Below are positions 17,993 through 27,185 of a stretch of DNA of 64,000 nucleotides, piece by piece (position 1 is the first letter of the stretch; each line of letters starts with the position of its first letter). Under the pieces are notes generated by a model. It was not told the DNA's origin and did not search any database. It saw only the letters and a program-made list of their open reading frames with translations. The DNA is from Sediminicola luteus (lineage in GTDB: Bacteria; Bacteroidota; Bacteroidia; Flavobacteriales; Flavobacteriaceae), in NCBI RefSeq assembly GCF_002514735.1, contig NZ_NBWU01000001.1:558001-622000 (forward strand), given 5' to 3'. The translations under genes were made by a program, and so were the position numbers.

Positions 17993-20632
17993 TTAATCGA
18001 GCCAACCCAATTCCTTGGCTCTTATAACGGCTTTTACCCTGTTTTTTACCCCCAGTTCCCTAAAAGTCAAATACAGGTATTTTTTTACCGACTCCGGTGA
18101 GAGGTACATAGCCTCGGCAATTTCTGAATTATTGGAGCCTTTACTTACCATTTCCAAGATCTTTCGATCCCTTTCCTTTAATCCGGTAGTTCGCCGGGAA
18201 ATTTCTTTAATCGGGCTAAAAGCGTTTAGCGCCTGAACCACTTCTTTATAATGCGGTCGTTGGTCTTTGTTAGGTTTTAATCGGGCCAACAGTTGCCCGA
18301 TCTTTGGTCCATATTCGGTATAGATCATAACGTCTTCCATACCTGCGGTCAATTCCAAACACTGTTGTAACACCCCTAAGGCTTTTTCATCTTCACCTGA
18401 AGACGCCCAATTTAGGGTTCGGCATAAAAGTAATTGTACGTACAACGGCCTATGTATATCAGCACTACACATGGCCCCAAGCTTTTCGAACCATTCGAAA
18501 TACGCTTCAATATGCCTGGGATCTGAAGATGGGGCCCACAATTTTAGCATGGTAATCTGCGGAAAATAGTGCCTTAACATACGAATCTCGACGGGTGGTT
18601 CCTGGGGGTTTTCGGCATATAAACGCCATGCTGTTTCCCAATCCCCTTTTTGGATCATGATCTCCATCTTCAAATACCCATTCAATCGATAGAGCATTTC
18701 CACATTACGGAGACCAACAAAATCGTCCAATTCGGCCCTAGTGGACGCCAACTTGGTGTATTCATGGTTCTTTAAATGGTACAACATCTTATAAAACCAG
18801 ATATACATGAACCAATTCGGACGAAGCTTATCCCGCAAAGGCCACAGCTGATCGAATTTAGCCGAAAGGCCCTGATGGTCGTTGCGTTTATAGGCCGTAA
18901 CTATATCGAAATAATGGAAGTGCCCCAAACCTTCAAAAAAGGTGTTTTGGGCACACAAGACCCGTAAACGGGGTAAAACGGCATTGATCCCTGGCCCATG
19001 GCCCGTTACCATATACAAAAGTATTTTGCCCACTAATAGCCTGATCCTGCTATAATGCTGTGCATCCGATAAGGCATCCAAAGCCGTATTTATCAGCACG
19101 ACACCCTCTTGAAACTTATTTTGCAGGGCCAAGGTCTGGGCCTTGAAAATTATGGCATAGGTATATAGGGCCTCATTTTTTGGAGGTATCAAGGGCAATC
19201 CTGAATTGAAACTCTGTTCCGATTTGGAATAGGCCCTATCGTATATATAAATCAAACCTTTGAAAACCAAATAAGCGGCGACACTGGCTACCGGACCATT
19301 TTCGGGGTAACGGGCCCTTTCAAAATCGATCAGTATCTTTCGCCAAGGGCCAATTTTGCCCTGATATTGGTAAAGATTGGCCCTAATCATCATCAATATG
19401 GGGTGCTGCCCTGTCCAAGACCATGGTAATCGATCCATAAGTTTGCCCAAGCGTACATATTGATCGGTACAGCTTAAACGTTCGGCAACTTCTTCCATCA
19501 AAGCGGTTGTAAAATCGATTTCGGAAAGTTGTAGGCTTTGATCAATGGCTTCTTCGTAATACCCATGGATCGATAACCATTGGCAACCCACCCTAAGTAT
19601 CCTTTTCCTTTTACTGCCCTCGACAACCGTATCCATTTCCGATAATATGGCCTTTTGAAAACCATGGTGCAAACGAAACCAATGGCCATCAGCGTCCAAG
19701 GCCATGATAAAAAAACTGCCCTGAAGCATACGGTTAAAAACGGCTACATAGTCGGCCTTTTGTTCAGCGCCTTGCCCGATATACTGAATCATCGGAATAC
19801 TAAAACGCTCAAAAACGGCACCGATCAAAAGTATTTCCACTATTTGCATAGGCTGGTTACGAATGAATCGAGAGACCAGATAACCATCCAATGATGCGTC
19901 AATACCCCTCAAGCCTTCTGTAGTATGTTGCCGTAGGCGCAACCAATGGGCAAAGCCCATGATCCACCCTTCGGTATGGTCAAGACATTTTTGAAGATCT
20001 TCATTAGACAAACTTCGATCAAAACACCGTATGGCCATCCGACCCATCTCAGCTTCATCTAGGTTAAGGTCTTGGGCTTGTATGAGATTGACCAAACCAT
20101 GGCGCGCCATACCATACTCGTTTAAAAAAGTGCGATCATGACTGATTAGATAAGGTAGTATCCGGGTCTCGGTCTGATCCCACCAAATACGTACAAATTC
20201 CAAAACCATGGCATCCGATACCAAATGAAAATCATCGAGCACGAGAATATGGGGCGTTTGCAATAACAGGATTTCCTCCAAGAAGGCATTGACCAAGGTA
20301 TTTTGATGTATACTGACCGGACTATCCAAAAGGGCTTCCGTCTTAGGGAACAGTACACCTGGGGCCCCTCTTTGCAGGCCATGTACCAAATAGCGTAAAA
20401 ACACACCTATATCATTCATTTCCTTTGCACAGGAAATCCAGGTAAAGGGCCTCGTATTCACTTGCAGCCAATGGCCAACCAATGTGGTTTTACCATAACC
20501 GGTACCGGCCCAAACAAGTGTTAAGGGGTCATCAAGACCTTTTTCCAACTGAACATACAAATCTTGGCGTTCAAAATATCGGAAATGGCCCACAGGAATT
20601 CGAAACCTGGTAAGCAGTAATTGATTGTGCAT
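17993..20632 (-). CDS. MalT-type LuxR transcriptional regulator (large ATP-binding)
   Basis: 879 residues. The N-terminal STAND-type ATPase has Walker A in WAGTGYGKTTL (A42-T50) and Walker B in HILVLDDFHLV (about 131-141). A long helical region (about 330-790) with TPR-like repeats follows, then a C-terminal GerE/LuxR HTH (about 815-870: LKERDRKILEMVSKGSNNSEIAEAMYLS ... VKKYLYLTFRELGVKNRVKAV). Proteins of this layout (MalT family) oligomerise with ATP and a small-molecule inducer and then activate transcription. The ligand and targets are unknown; the only co-oriented neighbour is the amidohydrolase downstream. Confidence 0.88.
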   Translation of the reverse strand: MHNQLLLTRFRIPVGHFRYFERQDLYVQLEKGLDDPLTLVWAGTGYGKTTLVGHWLQVNTRPFTWISCAKEMNDIGVFLRYLVHGLQRGAPGVLFPKTEALLDSPVSIHQNTLVNAFLEEILLLQTPHILVLDDFHLVSDAMVLEFVRIWWDQTETRILPYLISHDRTFLNEYGMARHGLVNLIQAQDLNLDEAEMGRMAIRCFDRSLSNEDLQKCLDHTEGWIMGFAHWLRLRQHTTEGLRGIDASLDGYLVSRFIRNQPMQIVEILLIGAVFERFSIPMIQYIGQGAEQKADYVAVFNRMLQGSFFIMALDADGHWFRLHHGFQKAILSEMDTVVEGSKRKRILRVGCQWLSIHGYYEEAIDQSLQLSEIDFTTALMEEVAERLSCTDQYVRLGKLMDRLPWSWTGQHPILMMIRANLYQYQGKIGPWRKILIDFERARYPENGPVASVAAYLVFKGLIYIYDRAYSKSEQSFNSGLPLIPPKNEALYTYAIIFKAQTLALQNKFQEGVVLINTALDALSDAQHYSRIRLLVGKILLYMVTGHGPGINAVLPRLRVLCAQNTFFEGLGHFHYFDIVTAYKRNDHQGLSAKFDQLWPLRDKLRPNWFMYIWFYKMLYHLKNHEYTKLASTRAELDDFVGLRNVEMLYRLNGYLKMEIMIQKGDWETAWRLYAENPQEPPVEIRMLRHYFPQITMLKLWAPSSDPRHIEAYFEWFEKLGAMCSADIHRPLYVQLLLCRTLNWASSGEDEKALGVLQQCLELTAGMEDVMIYTEYGPKIGQLLARLKPNKDQRPHYKEVVQALNAFSPIKEISRRTTGLKERDRKILEMVSKGSNNSEIAEAMYLSPESVKKYLYLTFRELGVKNRVKAVIRAKELGWLD

Positions 20633-20763
20633 TATGGTTTGGTTGTTGCCTAAGGCATCACTAAAGATAGCAATTGCCTTTTGAAATAAAGCTTAGGCTC
20701 CAATCAAACTATATTAACATACAAACACTATACAGGAAGCCTTTACTACTGCCGGAAAAAGCC

Positions 20764-21774
20764 TTATTTCCCCTTTAAAATGGTATACCCCAAACCTAAA
20801 GACAGATTGTTATAGCCCTGAAAGGTATAGTCGAGGTTCAGGTGAAAACGGCCCCAATCGGCCTTGGCCCCTATATTGGCACGTATTCCGTCGATACTAT
20901 CCTCTACATCGAAAGGATCGTTGAACTCTACGGTTCGTAAAGGGGTCACGATATCGTATTCTCCTTTTACAGCATAAACCGATTCGCCGGTTACATAACC
21001 CACGCCGCCATAGACATTATAGGTCGGGAATTTGGTGGAACCAATAAGCTCGAACATCCAGGTATCCAAGGCCACATCGATCAATTGATCTTCGCCGGTA
21101 AACACCCCGTTGGTCTCAAATTCATATTCAGCACTAAGACGGGTATAGGCCACCATACCCGACACGGCCACAGGCCAGTTGTTCATAAAACCTATGGTCT
21201 CACTCAATTCGTGTTTTAAACCGAATCCTAAAATACCAATTGAGGCATCGTCTATATGCAGTTTTGGAAAATAACGGAAAACGAATTCGGAATTGGCCGG
21301 CAATCCCACCCCGGCCTGTAAAAATGCCGAAGGTAATAGGTTGGTACTAATCAGTCCTAATCCCGTTGGCGCATCGAATTCAAAAGATTGGCCGTCTAAA
21401 AGGGCTGCCAACCGAACCCGTGAATTGGAACTGCCTAAAATAGTCGGGATTTTTATAACATTGCCACCACCCACAACACTCAAATTCTCAAAACGACTGA
21501 TATCGATCTCTTGTTCCAATTTGTCTTTAGGCACAAAGGAACCATTGGTTATCAGGGACACATCGATCTCCCAGGTTTTTTTGACCCGGGCATCGTTATA
21601 CCAACCTCCGGTCAGGGCAAATAACAAACCTTCGGAGACCGGTTCCAGATAAGATGCGGTCAAATCTTCGGCCTGTTCGGCACCCAATAGTAAATAGTAT
21701 CGTAGATTGGAATCTTGTGCGTAGGTACTAAAGGCAAAGACTCCCATACATAGGAAACTGACAATCTTTTTCAT
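20764..21774 (-). CDS. Outer-membrane beta-barrel-like protein, DUF6588-like
   Basis: 336 residues from ATG 21774, which starts a clear signal peptide (MKKIVSFLCMGVFAFSTYAQ). The mature part is a series of amphipathic beta strands rich in G/Y/F, ending LNLDYTFQGYNNLSLGLGYTIL, a typical outer-membrane barrel terminus. The region YLEPVSEGLLFALTGGWYNDA near the N terminus resembles DUF6588 proteins of Bacteroidota. Function unknown. Upstream (21775-21976) is a 200-bp gap with no clear signal. Confidence 0.65.
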   Translation of the reverse strand: MKKIVSFLCMGVFAFSTYAQDSNLRYYLLLGAEQAEDLTASYLEPVSEGLLFALTGGWYNDARVKKTWEIDVSLITNGSFVPKDKLEQEIDISRFENLSVVGGGNVIKIPTILGSSNSRVRLAALLDGQSFEFDAPTGLGLISTNLLPSAFLQAGVGLPANSEFVFRYFPKLHIDDASIGILGFGLKHELSETIGFMNNWPVAVSGMVAYTRLSAEYEFETNGVFTGEDQLIDVALDTWMFELIGSTKFPTYNVYGGVGYVTGESVYAVKGEYDIVTPLRTVEFNDPFDVEDSIDGIRANIGAKADWGRFHLNLDYTFQGYNNLSLGLGYTILKGK

Positions 21775-21976
21775 GTGTAAACCCATTTGGTAAGAATCAA
21801 CAGGAAAACCTGCGTAAAAACACTTACAAATGTACATAAAAACAAAGCGTCCTTTTCTGCCATTTGTCATAAAACGATTCCCGTGCAAAAATTGACCGTA
21901 TCCGCCTCAATGGCTTATCGGCTTCTCTTTGAATCCTGGAAGCGACCTCCCCTATTAAAAAAGGGCAAGGTTAAAA

Positions 21977-22207
21977 TTATAATTGCTTGGTCGAGATAAT
22001 CTTGACCGGACAAGCTTTTTCGGCGGCTTCACAAGGCTCATAAATACTATCGTCAGGCGATTTTAAAGTAAAAAAACCCTTTTTCTCTTGAGAATGCAAT
22101 AGCACCGATTTCCCATCTTTTTTGGACATCTGGAACTGCCCGGGGGCTAACTCTACGCAATAATTACAGCCGATACACTTTTTGCGCTGTAGGGTTACGA
22201 CCACCAT
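21977..22207 (-). CDS. Small [4Fe-4S] ferredoxin
   Basis: 76 residues. One cluster motif is present: C-x2-C-x2-C (CIGCNYC) near residue 11 with the fourth ligand in ACPV near residue 66, so a single [4Fe-4S] ferredoxin. Between them lies a variable insert (QEKKGFFTLKSPDDS). Its ATG overlaps the TAA of the U32 gene by one base (TAATG), so translation is coupled and the two products probably work together. It may pass electrons to the U32 enzyme; that is inference. Confidence 0.88.
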   Translation of the reverse strand: MVVVTLQRKKCIGCNYCVELAPGQFQMSKKDGKSVLLHSQEKKGFFTLKSPDDSIYEPCEAAEKACPVKIISTKQL

Positions 22208-23448
22208 TAGGTCTTTACGATTTTATAGAGTTTGTCTGAGGGCCTGATCCTGAATTTTAACGGAATTGTACAACTATCGCCTTTGCTGGCAGTAGTCTTC
22301 TTTTCGTCGTTGACCAACATTTCGGTTAGCTCGAACTCTTCTACACCCGTAGTAGGACCGGTAATCAAAACCGTATCGCCAATACTTAGGTCGTAGGCCT
22401 CAATTTTAAACTCCCCTATACTGGCTTTTGGGAAAAAGTGCTGTCCTTTACCCAAGTATACCTTTTTTTGTGTAGCCTTAGAACCATCGACATCACTCCA
22501 CGACCCCATTTTTTGACCTAGATAATACCCACTCCAGAAACCACGATTGTAGACCTTTTTCAATTCGGTCATCCACCCCTCAACCCGCTCAGGGGTAAAA
22601 TTCCCTTCGTAATACGCATCGATGGCCTCGCGATAGGTGGCGATAACCTTGGCCACATATTCGGGGGCCCTGCCCCTACCTTCTATCTTAAGTACCTTAA
22701 TACCCGTATCTATAACCTGATCTAAGAAGTCGAGGGTGCAAAGATCTTCGGGAGACATAATGTATTCATTGTCCAGCTCCATGGTATTGCCGGTATCTTG
22801 ATCGATAACCGTATATTTTTTACGGCAGTTTTGTTTACAAGCCCCCCTATTGGCCGATGAGTTGTGGGCATGCAGACTCATATAACATTTACCGGAAACC
22901 GCCATACACAAGGCGCCGTGTCCGAAAATCTCGACCTCGACCAAATTACCCGAAGGACCACGTACGTCTTCCTTCTCGATCTGCTCACATATTTTCTTAA
23001 CCTGACGCAAACTTAATTCCCTGCTCATTACCATGGTATCGGCAAAGAGGGCATAGAATTTAACGGTCTCAATATTGGTGATATTGATCTGGGTAGAGAT
23101 ATGCACCTCTACATCAATTTGCCGGGCATAGGCAATAACGGCCTGATCCATGGCAATAACCGCGGTAATTCCGGCCGCCTTGGCCGCATCGAGCAAGGTC
23201 TTTATGATCGAAAGATCATGGTCGTATATAATGGTGTTCAAGGTAAGGTACGAGCGTACCCCATGCGCTTCGCAACGTTTAACGATCTCGGGCAGGTCGT
23301 CCAACGTAAAGTTGATACTTGCCCGGGCCCGCATATTCAATTGCTCTACCCCAAAATATACCGAATCGGCCCCGTTGACCAAAGCGGCCTGAAGCGATTC
23401 GAAATTGCCCGCAGGGGCCATTAATTCTATCTTTCCCGTTGGTGTCAT
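22207..23448 (-). CDS. Peptidase U32 family protein (RNA hydroxylase-type, TrhP/RlhA-like)
   Basis: 413 residues from ATG 23448 (MTPTGKIELMAPAGNFESL, the usual family start); ATG 23499 would add 17 basic residues. U32 members have a TIM-barrel and are now linked to RNA and ubiquinone hydroxylation rather than proteolysis. The signature EIFGHGALCMAVSGKCYMS, with NRGACKQNCRKKY shortly after, supplies the cysteines that bind an Fe-S cluster in characterised relatives. The C-terminal beta domain (about 320-413) matches the tRNA-hydroxylating TrhP group in length. The gene is directly followed by a ferredoxin with a 1-nt overlap. Confidence 0.85.
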   Translation of the reverse strand: MTPTGKIELMAPAGNFESLQAALVNGADSVYFGVEQLNMRARASINFTLDDLPEIVKRCEAHGVRSYLTLNTIIYDHDLSIIKTLLDAAKAAGITAVIAMDQAVIAYARQIDVEVHISTQINITNIETVKFYALFADTMVMSRELSLRQVKKICEQIEKEDVRGPSGNLVEVEIFGHGALCMAVSGKCYMSLHAHNSSANRGACKQNCRKKYTVIDQDTGNTMELDNEYIMSPEDLCTLDFLDQVIDTGIKVLKIEGRGRAPEYVAKVIATYREAIDAYYEGNFTPERVEGWMTELKKVYNRGFWSGYYLGQKMGSWSDVDGSKATQKKVYLGKGQHFFPKASIGEFKIEAYDLSIGDTVLITGPTTGVEEFELTEMLVNDEKKTTASKGDSCTIPLKFRIRPSDKLYKIVKT

Positions 23449-23635
23449 AACAATTACCCTTCTCTTTTTACCGTTTACCAAACTAAATTTCCGAGCCATC
23501 TCCGCTAATTAAGGCGGCCCGGCGCATGCAAAATACCAGCGGGCAAAATTACGAAAAGTTCCTTGAATTCTCGATTACAGCAGATAAGCCAGATCATTAG
23601 ACCCCAAACCCAGCGGCCGAATCCTCACAAAATCC

Positions 23636-25150
23636 TTATTCCATACTGTCGCCCAGGGCTTTCATACGAAATTTGGGATTGGGGGCCTGGGTATGTTCCT
23701 GTTGCATAAACCGCTCTATTTGGGCCACGATTTCCGGGTGGTTTTGCGATACATCGTGCTGTTCTAAAATATCTTCTTCCAAATCGTAGAGTTCGGTTCT
23801 TAGCACGCCTTCCTGGATTTTTTGACGCACCGCCTTCCACTTGCCCATCCGAACGGCTTGCTGGCCTTTATAACCCGTAAACTCCCAATACAGAAAATCG
23901 TGCTGGGCTTGTTTTTCGCCCAAAAGGGTTGGCAATAAACTTACGCCATCGGTGTCTTGGGGCACTTGGGTTTGGGCCAGTTCGCAGAAAGTGGGCATCA
24001 TATCGTAAAACACGGAAACATGGTCCGAGGTACTGCCGTTTTCCACCTTACCCGGCCAACTTACGATCAAGGGTACCCGCAATCCGCCTTCATAGACCGA
24101 GCCTTTGGTGCGACCCCGCCCATTGGTAAAGGGTTTTGAACTTTCGAAATACTCGTAATCGACCCCGCCGGTATAGGTAGGCCCGTTATCGCTGGTTACG
24201 AAAATGATGGTATTTTCATAAGCCCCGGTTTCTTTTAAGACACGAATCAAATCGCCCAGTTGCCAATCGAGATACGATATCATGGCCGCATAGGTAGCCC
24301 TTGGGGTCTGGTTCGGAAAATAGGATTTACCCAAATAGGGGCCCGTTTCCGGGATTTTATCTTGATAGCCTGCCACCCAACTTTCAGGAGCCTGTAAGGG
24401 CACATGGGGCAAAGGTGAGGCATAGTACATAAAGAAGGGTTTGTCCCGTTTTCTTTTTAGATAAGACACGGCTTTATCATGTATTAAAGTCGGGGCATAA
24501 TCGGGTTGGGTAAAGCGGGCATAGCTTGCCGACAGATTAGGATCTGCCCCTTTATCCAAACCGGTATGGGGCTGCACCAAAGCATTGTTCAACGCCACCT
24601 TGTCTTCGTTTTCCCAAAGGTGTAATGGGTATAGATTATGCGCCTGGCGTTGGCAGTTGTAACCGTAAAAATAATCGAAGCCCATGCGCGTAGGTACGCT
24701 ATGGGTAGTTGGCCCACCCAAGCCCCATTTACCAAAAATAGAGGTGTCGTACCCGGCTTTTTGCAACAGTTTGGCCACGGTAACCGTGCTTTGGGGCATT
24801 GGGCGCTGCCCTTCCAATTTGGGGTCTTTTGATACTGCAGCAAAATCCCATACCTCGCCACGTTCGCGCCATTCGTCATTCGATCGTACATAGGCATTGC
24901 CCGCATGCTTGCCGGTCAAGAACATACAGCGGGCCGGGGCACAGACCGGGGCGGCCGAATAGTGTTGGGTAAACAACATACCCTCGGCGGCCAAAGCATC
25001 CATGTTCGGGGTCTGGATCTTTTCTTGACCATATACCCCAATCTCCCCATAGCCGAGGTCATCGGCCAAAAAATAGATAATGTTCGGTCTTTGCTGTGGG
25101 TTTAGCTGTCCCAAAAGCAAACAAGGCAATAGTAATAACAAAATTCTCAT
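23636..25150 (-). CDS. Secreted sulfatase (S1 family)
   Basis: 504 residues from ATG 25150 with a signal peptide (MRILLLLLPCLLLGQ). The metal-binding Asp pair is in FLADDLGYGE (D30/D31). The sulfatase active-site motif is C70-A-P-A-R (VCAPARCMFLTGKHAG); the Cys must be converted to formylglycine by an FGE/anSME enzyme not present here. SDNGP and the C-terminal GKWKAVR fit arylsulfatase/N-acetylgalactosamine-6-sulfatase-like members. Such enzymes desulfate algal polysaccharides in marine flavobacteria, but no SusCD or glycosidase is adjacent, so the substrate is open. Confidence 0.92.
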   Translation of the reverse strand: MRILLLLLPCLLLGQLNPQQRPNIIYFLADDLGYGEIGVYGQEKIQTPNMDALAAEGMLFTQHYSAAPVCAPARCMFLTGKHAGNAYVRSNDEWRERGEVWDFAAVSKDPKLEGQRPMPQSTVTVAKLLQKAGYDTSIFGKWGLGGPTTHSVPTRMGFDYFYGYNCQRQAHNLYPLHLWENEDKVALNNALVQPHTGLDKGADPNLSASYARFTQPDYAPTLIHDKAVSYLKRKRDKPFFMYYASPLPHVPLQAPESWVAGYQDKIPETGPYLGKSYFPNQTPRATYAAMISYLDWQLGDLIRVLKETGAYENTIIFVTSDNGPTYTGGVDYEYFESSKPFTNGRGRTKGSVYEGGLRVPLIVSWPGKVENGSTSDHVSVFYDMMPTFCELAQTQVPQDTDGVSLLPTLLGEKQAQHDFLYWEFTGYKGQQAVRMGKWKAVRQKIQEGVLRTELYDLEEDILEQHDVSQNHPEIVAQIERFMQQEHTQAPNPKFRMKALGDSME

Positions 25151-25241
25151 AGCATATGCTTTTCTGCCCATAATATAATCAAAGTCGCTAGGGGGTAAAA
25201 AACGATACGCCATATTTCTTTTTAGCGTAGCTAGAAAACTT

Positions 25242-25272
25242 AAAAACCCGGCCAAAAATGACCAGGTTTTTT
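25242..25272 (-). terminator. Terminator of the SRPBCC gene
   Basis: On the minus strand AAAACCTGGTCA and TGGCCGGGTTTT pair with G-U wobbles and end in a T-run, 20 bp after the stop at 25292. Confidence 0.65.
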
Positions 25273-25291
25273 AATCTTAAAAGCATTTTCC

Positions 25292-25819
25292 CTATTCCAA
25301 TTCGTTCTTTAAATTTTGGAGCCCTTCGTTCAATTGATCCCCTAAATCGGCTTCCATACTAGTAAATAGCAACATTAAATTCATCGGAAATGGCATTTTT
25401 CCCTGAAAGCCCCAGCTAACCGTAGTTTCACTTCCCGCACCAGCAAATACCATATAGGCTGGAGAGGTTGATTCATAAGGTTTTAGAAAGCGGAGTTCGT
25501 AGTCGATACGTTCCCCGTCTTTAATGGCGGTTATCTCTTGTTCGCCATGGCCAACATCTGGGTGTTCGCTCTCCCAAGCCGAAATAAAACCAACGGTTCC
25601 ATCGGTACCGGTATAACTCTTTTTGGTATTGGGGTCCTTAGCCTGCCAAACGGCATAATTATCTTGGTTTTTCAGCATTTTCACATAATCAAAAACCTCT
25701 TGTTTGGGTTTGTTGATGACCACCGTACGTTCTACGGAAAACTCTTTTTTGGCTATGATTCCGGTAAGTAGTACCGCAGCAATCAAAACCCCCACTACGA
25801 TTAGAATTTTTTTAAGCAT
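25292..25819 (-). CDS. SRPBCC (START-like) family protein with N-terminal anchor
   Basis: 175 residues. Residues 4-24 are a single hydrophobic anchor (KILIVVGVLIAAVLLTGIIA). The remainder follows the polyketide-cyclase/AHSA1-like pattern: FSVERTVVINKPKQEVFDYVKMLKNQDNYAVWQAKDP, central strands, TTVSWGFQGKMPFPMNLMLLF, and a long C-terminal helix. Such folds bind hydrophobic ligands. The partner or ligand is unknown. It is divergent from the TetR regulator, with 130 bp between the starts, and could be one of its targets. Confidence 0.8.
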   Translation of the reverse strand: MLKKILIVVGVLIAAVLLTGIIAKKEFSVERTVVINKPKQEVFDYVKMLKNQDNYAVWQAKDPNTKKSYTGTDGTVGFISAWESEHPDVGHGEQEITAIKDGERIDYELRFLKPYESTSPAYMVFAGAGSETTVSWGFQGKMPFPMNLMLLFTSMEADLGDQLNEGLQNLKNELE

Positions 25820-25911
25820 GTTCTAGAATGTTTCTGTGTTGATGTCGTTTGAATATACGATAATTTAAAGACTTGGACCACCATTGCCCCATCCGGAAAG
25901 GGAATACTCCC

Positions 25912-25929
25912 TATTTTTGTGTACTTTTG
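25912..25929 (+). promoter_or_regulatory. Two candidate -7 boxes for the TetR gene
   Basis: TATTTTTG (25912-25919) and TACTTTTG (25922-25929) both fit TAnnTTTG. The second is 4 bp before the TetR-type inverted repeat, so repression of this promoter by the bound regulator is likely. Confidence 0.45.
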
Positions 25930-25932
25930 CTA

Positions 25933-25950
25933 TTAGACCAATCAGTCTAA
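25933..25950. promoter_or_regulatory. TetR-type operator overlapping the start codon
   Basis: TTAGACCAATCAGTCTAA has 6-bp arms TTAGAC/GTCTAA; its last A is the first base of the regulator's ATG. The half-site TGGTCTAA (the complement of its left half) recurs at 26553-26560 in front of the next gene. Confidence 0.65.
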
Positions 25951-26525
25951 TGAATAAAAAATACAATAGGGAAGATATTCTGGTGGCCGGTATCCAATTG
26001 ATCCGGGAGCGCGGCTATGCCAATACCGGCATACAGGATATTCTGAGTTATTGCGGTATTCCAAAAGGTTCATTTTATAACTTTTTCGCAAGTAAGGAAG
26101 CCTTCGCCTTAGAGGCCATCGACTTTTTTAAAGATAAAATGGGACATATTTTGGCCGATATAGATGCCGAGGCATTGACACCACCCGAAAAAATCAAAAA
26201 ATTTGCATTAACCGCCAATACCCTCTATTGTTCCAGCGGACGCAAAAACAGTTTTTTATTGTCGCTAGCCAATGAAGTCTCGGAAGATAACCCGGCTTTC
26301 TCCGCTCCCATTTCCGATTGTTTTGAAGGTTTTAAAGGATTTCTACAAAAATGGATCCGGGAAGGACAAGAACAAGGCTATCTTATCAGTGCCCTCCCCG
26401 ATAAGGAAATGGCTTCCTTATTATTGGACAGCTATCACGGGGCAGTTATCCGTATGCGCTACGAACTTAAACCCGATGCCATAGTAGCCTATTGTGAAAA
26501 AACATTACAGACATTCACCACCTAA
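25950..26525 (+). CDS. TetR/AcrR family transcriptional regulator
   Basis: 191 residues from ATG 25950. The N-terminal HTH is standard for the family (ILVAGIQLIRERGYANTGIQDILSYCGIPKGSFYNFFASKEAFALEA is split over residues about 9-53, with the recognition helix IPKGSFYNFF). The C-terminal ligand-binding domain is helical with a cysteine in the pocket region (NTLYCSSGRK), as in the AcrR_C group near LmrA/YxaF-type regulators. An inverted repeat overlaps its own start codon, implying autorepression, and a half-site precedes the downstream secreted protein. Probable targets are itself, that gene, and possibly the divergent SRPBCC gene. Confidence 0.9.
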   Translation: MNKKYNREDILVAGIQLIRERGYANTGIQDILSYCGIPKGSFYNFFASKEAFALEAIDFFKDKMGHILADIDAEALTPPEKIKKFALTANTLYCSSGRKNSFLLSLANEVSEDNPAFSAPISDCFEGFKGFLQKWIREGQEQGYLISALPDKEMASLLLDSYHGAVIRMRYELKPDAIVAYCEKTLQTFTT

Positions 26526-26552
26526 AAAAATTTACCCTCTATATAAGTAAAC

Positions 26553-26560
26553 TGGTCTAA
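26553..26560 (+). promoter_or_regulatory. TetR operator half-site before the secreted protein gene
   Basis: TGGTCTAA equals the reverse complement of the first 8 bases of the operator at 25933. It is 28 bp upstream of the ATG at 26588. Confidence 0.35.
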
Positions 26561-26587
26561 TTGAAATTGAAACTAAATCCTATTATT

Positions 26588-27022
26588 ATGAAAATCGTAA
26601 GTATATCCGCATTGTTCTTTTTGTTCTTTGCCCTCCCTCTACAGGCACAACAAGGCAAATTGTTGTTGAACAAAATAACCGTGAGTAACGAAACCCCTGC
26701 TGTTAAAACCAGCCTCATGTTATATGCCAACGGTAGCTACACCCTTCAGGAGACCCAAGGTGATTCCGAAACCAAAAACGAATCGGGGCAATTGAATGCC
26801 GACCAACTGAAATCCCTTAAAAAGACGGTTAAAAAGGCTGGGGTAATCCGTTTGCAAAAGAAGTATCAGTGCGCCGCTGCCGACGGGGCCAAAGTGCTGT
26901 ATTCTTTCTATACCTCTAGTGTCGCCAAAAAAATACAGTATCAAGAAGGTTGCCCTTTGCCCCAAGGCCTTGATAACATAAATGCGGCCTTAGATGGTGC
27001 ATTTTCAACCGAAATCCAATAG
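26588..27022 (+). CDS. Small secreted protein of unknown function
   Basis: 144 residues from ATG 26588, with a signal peptide (MKIVSISALFFLFFALPLQAQ). I do not recognise the mature domain. It is short, beta strand-rich at the start (LLLNKITVSNETPAVKTSLML) and has two cysteines (in KYQCAAADG and QEGCPLP) that could form a disulfide. It follows the TetR gene by 62 bp on the same strand, with a TetR half-site in between, so it may be under that regulator. Confidence 0.65.
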   Translation: MKIVSISALFFLFFALPLQAQQGKLLLNKITVSNETPAVKTSLMLYANGSYTLQETQGDSETKNESGQLNADQLKSLKKTVKKAGVIRLQKKYQCAAADGAKVLYSFYTSSVAKKIQYQEGCPLPQGLDNINAALDGAFSTEIQ

Positions 27023-27131
27023 GCTTGGCCCACTCACGGCAAAGGTGTTTTTAGGTATTTGTAAGTTTTAGTCAATATTGCCTACTATTTCAATAGGTTA
27101 GATGGGTCTCGCCCATTTAGTCTGCTATTGC

Positions 27132-27139
27132 TATTTTTG
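27132..27139 (+). promoter_or_regulatory. Bacteroidota -7 box for the PAP2 gene
   Basis: TATTTTTG fits TAnnTTTG, 46 bp before the ATG at 27186. A -33 element is not clear. Confidence 0.35.
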
Positions 27140-27185
27140 CAATCTAGGGGCTCATTACCCCTGTGCCATAAATATCCCGATACCT

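Noticed and set aside
23636-25150. Sulfatase considered as part of a polysaccharide utilisation locus
   Set aside because: No SusC/SusD pair, glycoside hydrolase or hybrid two-component regulator is nearby.
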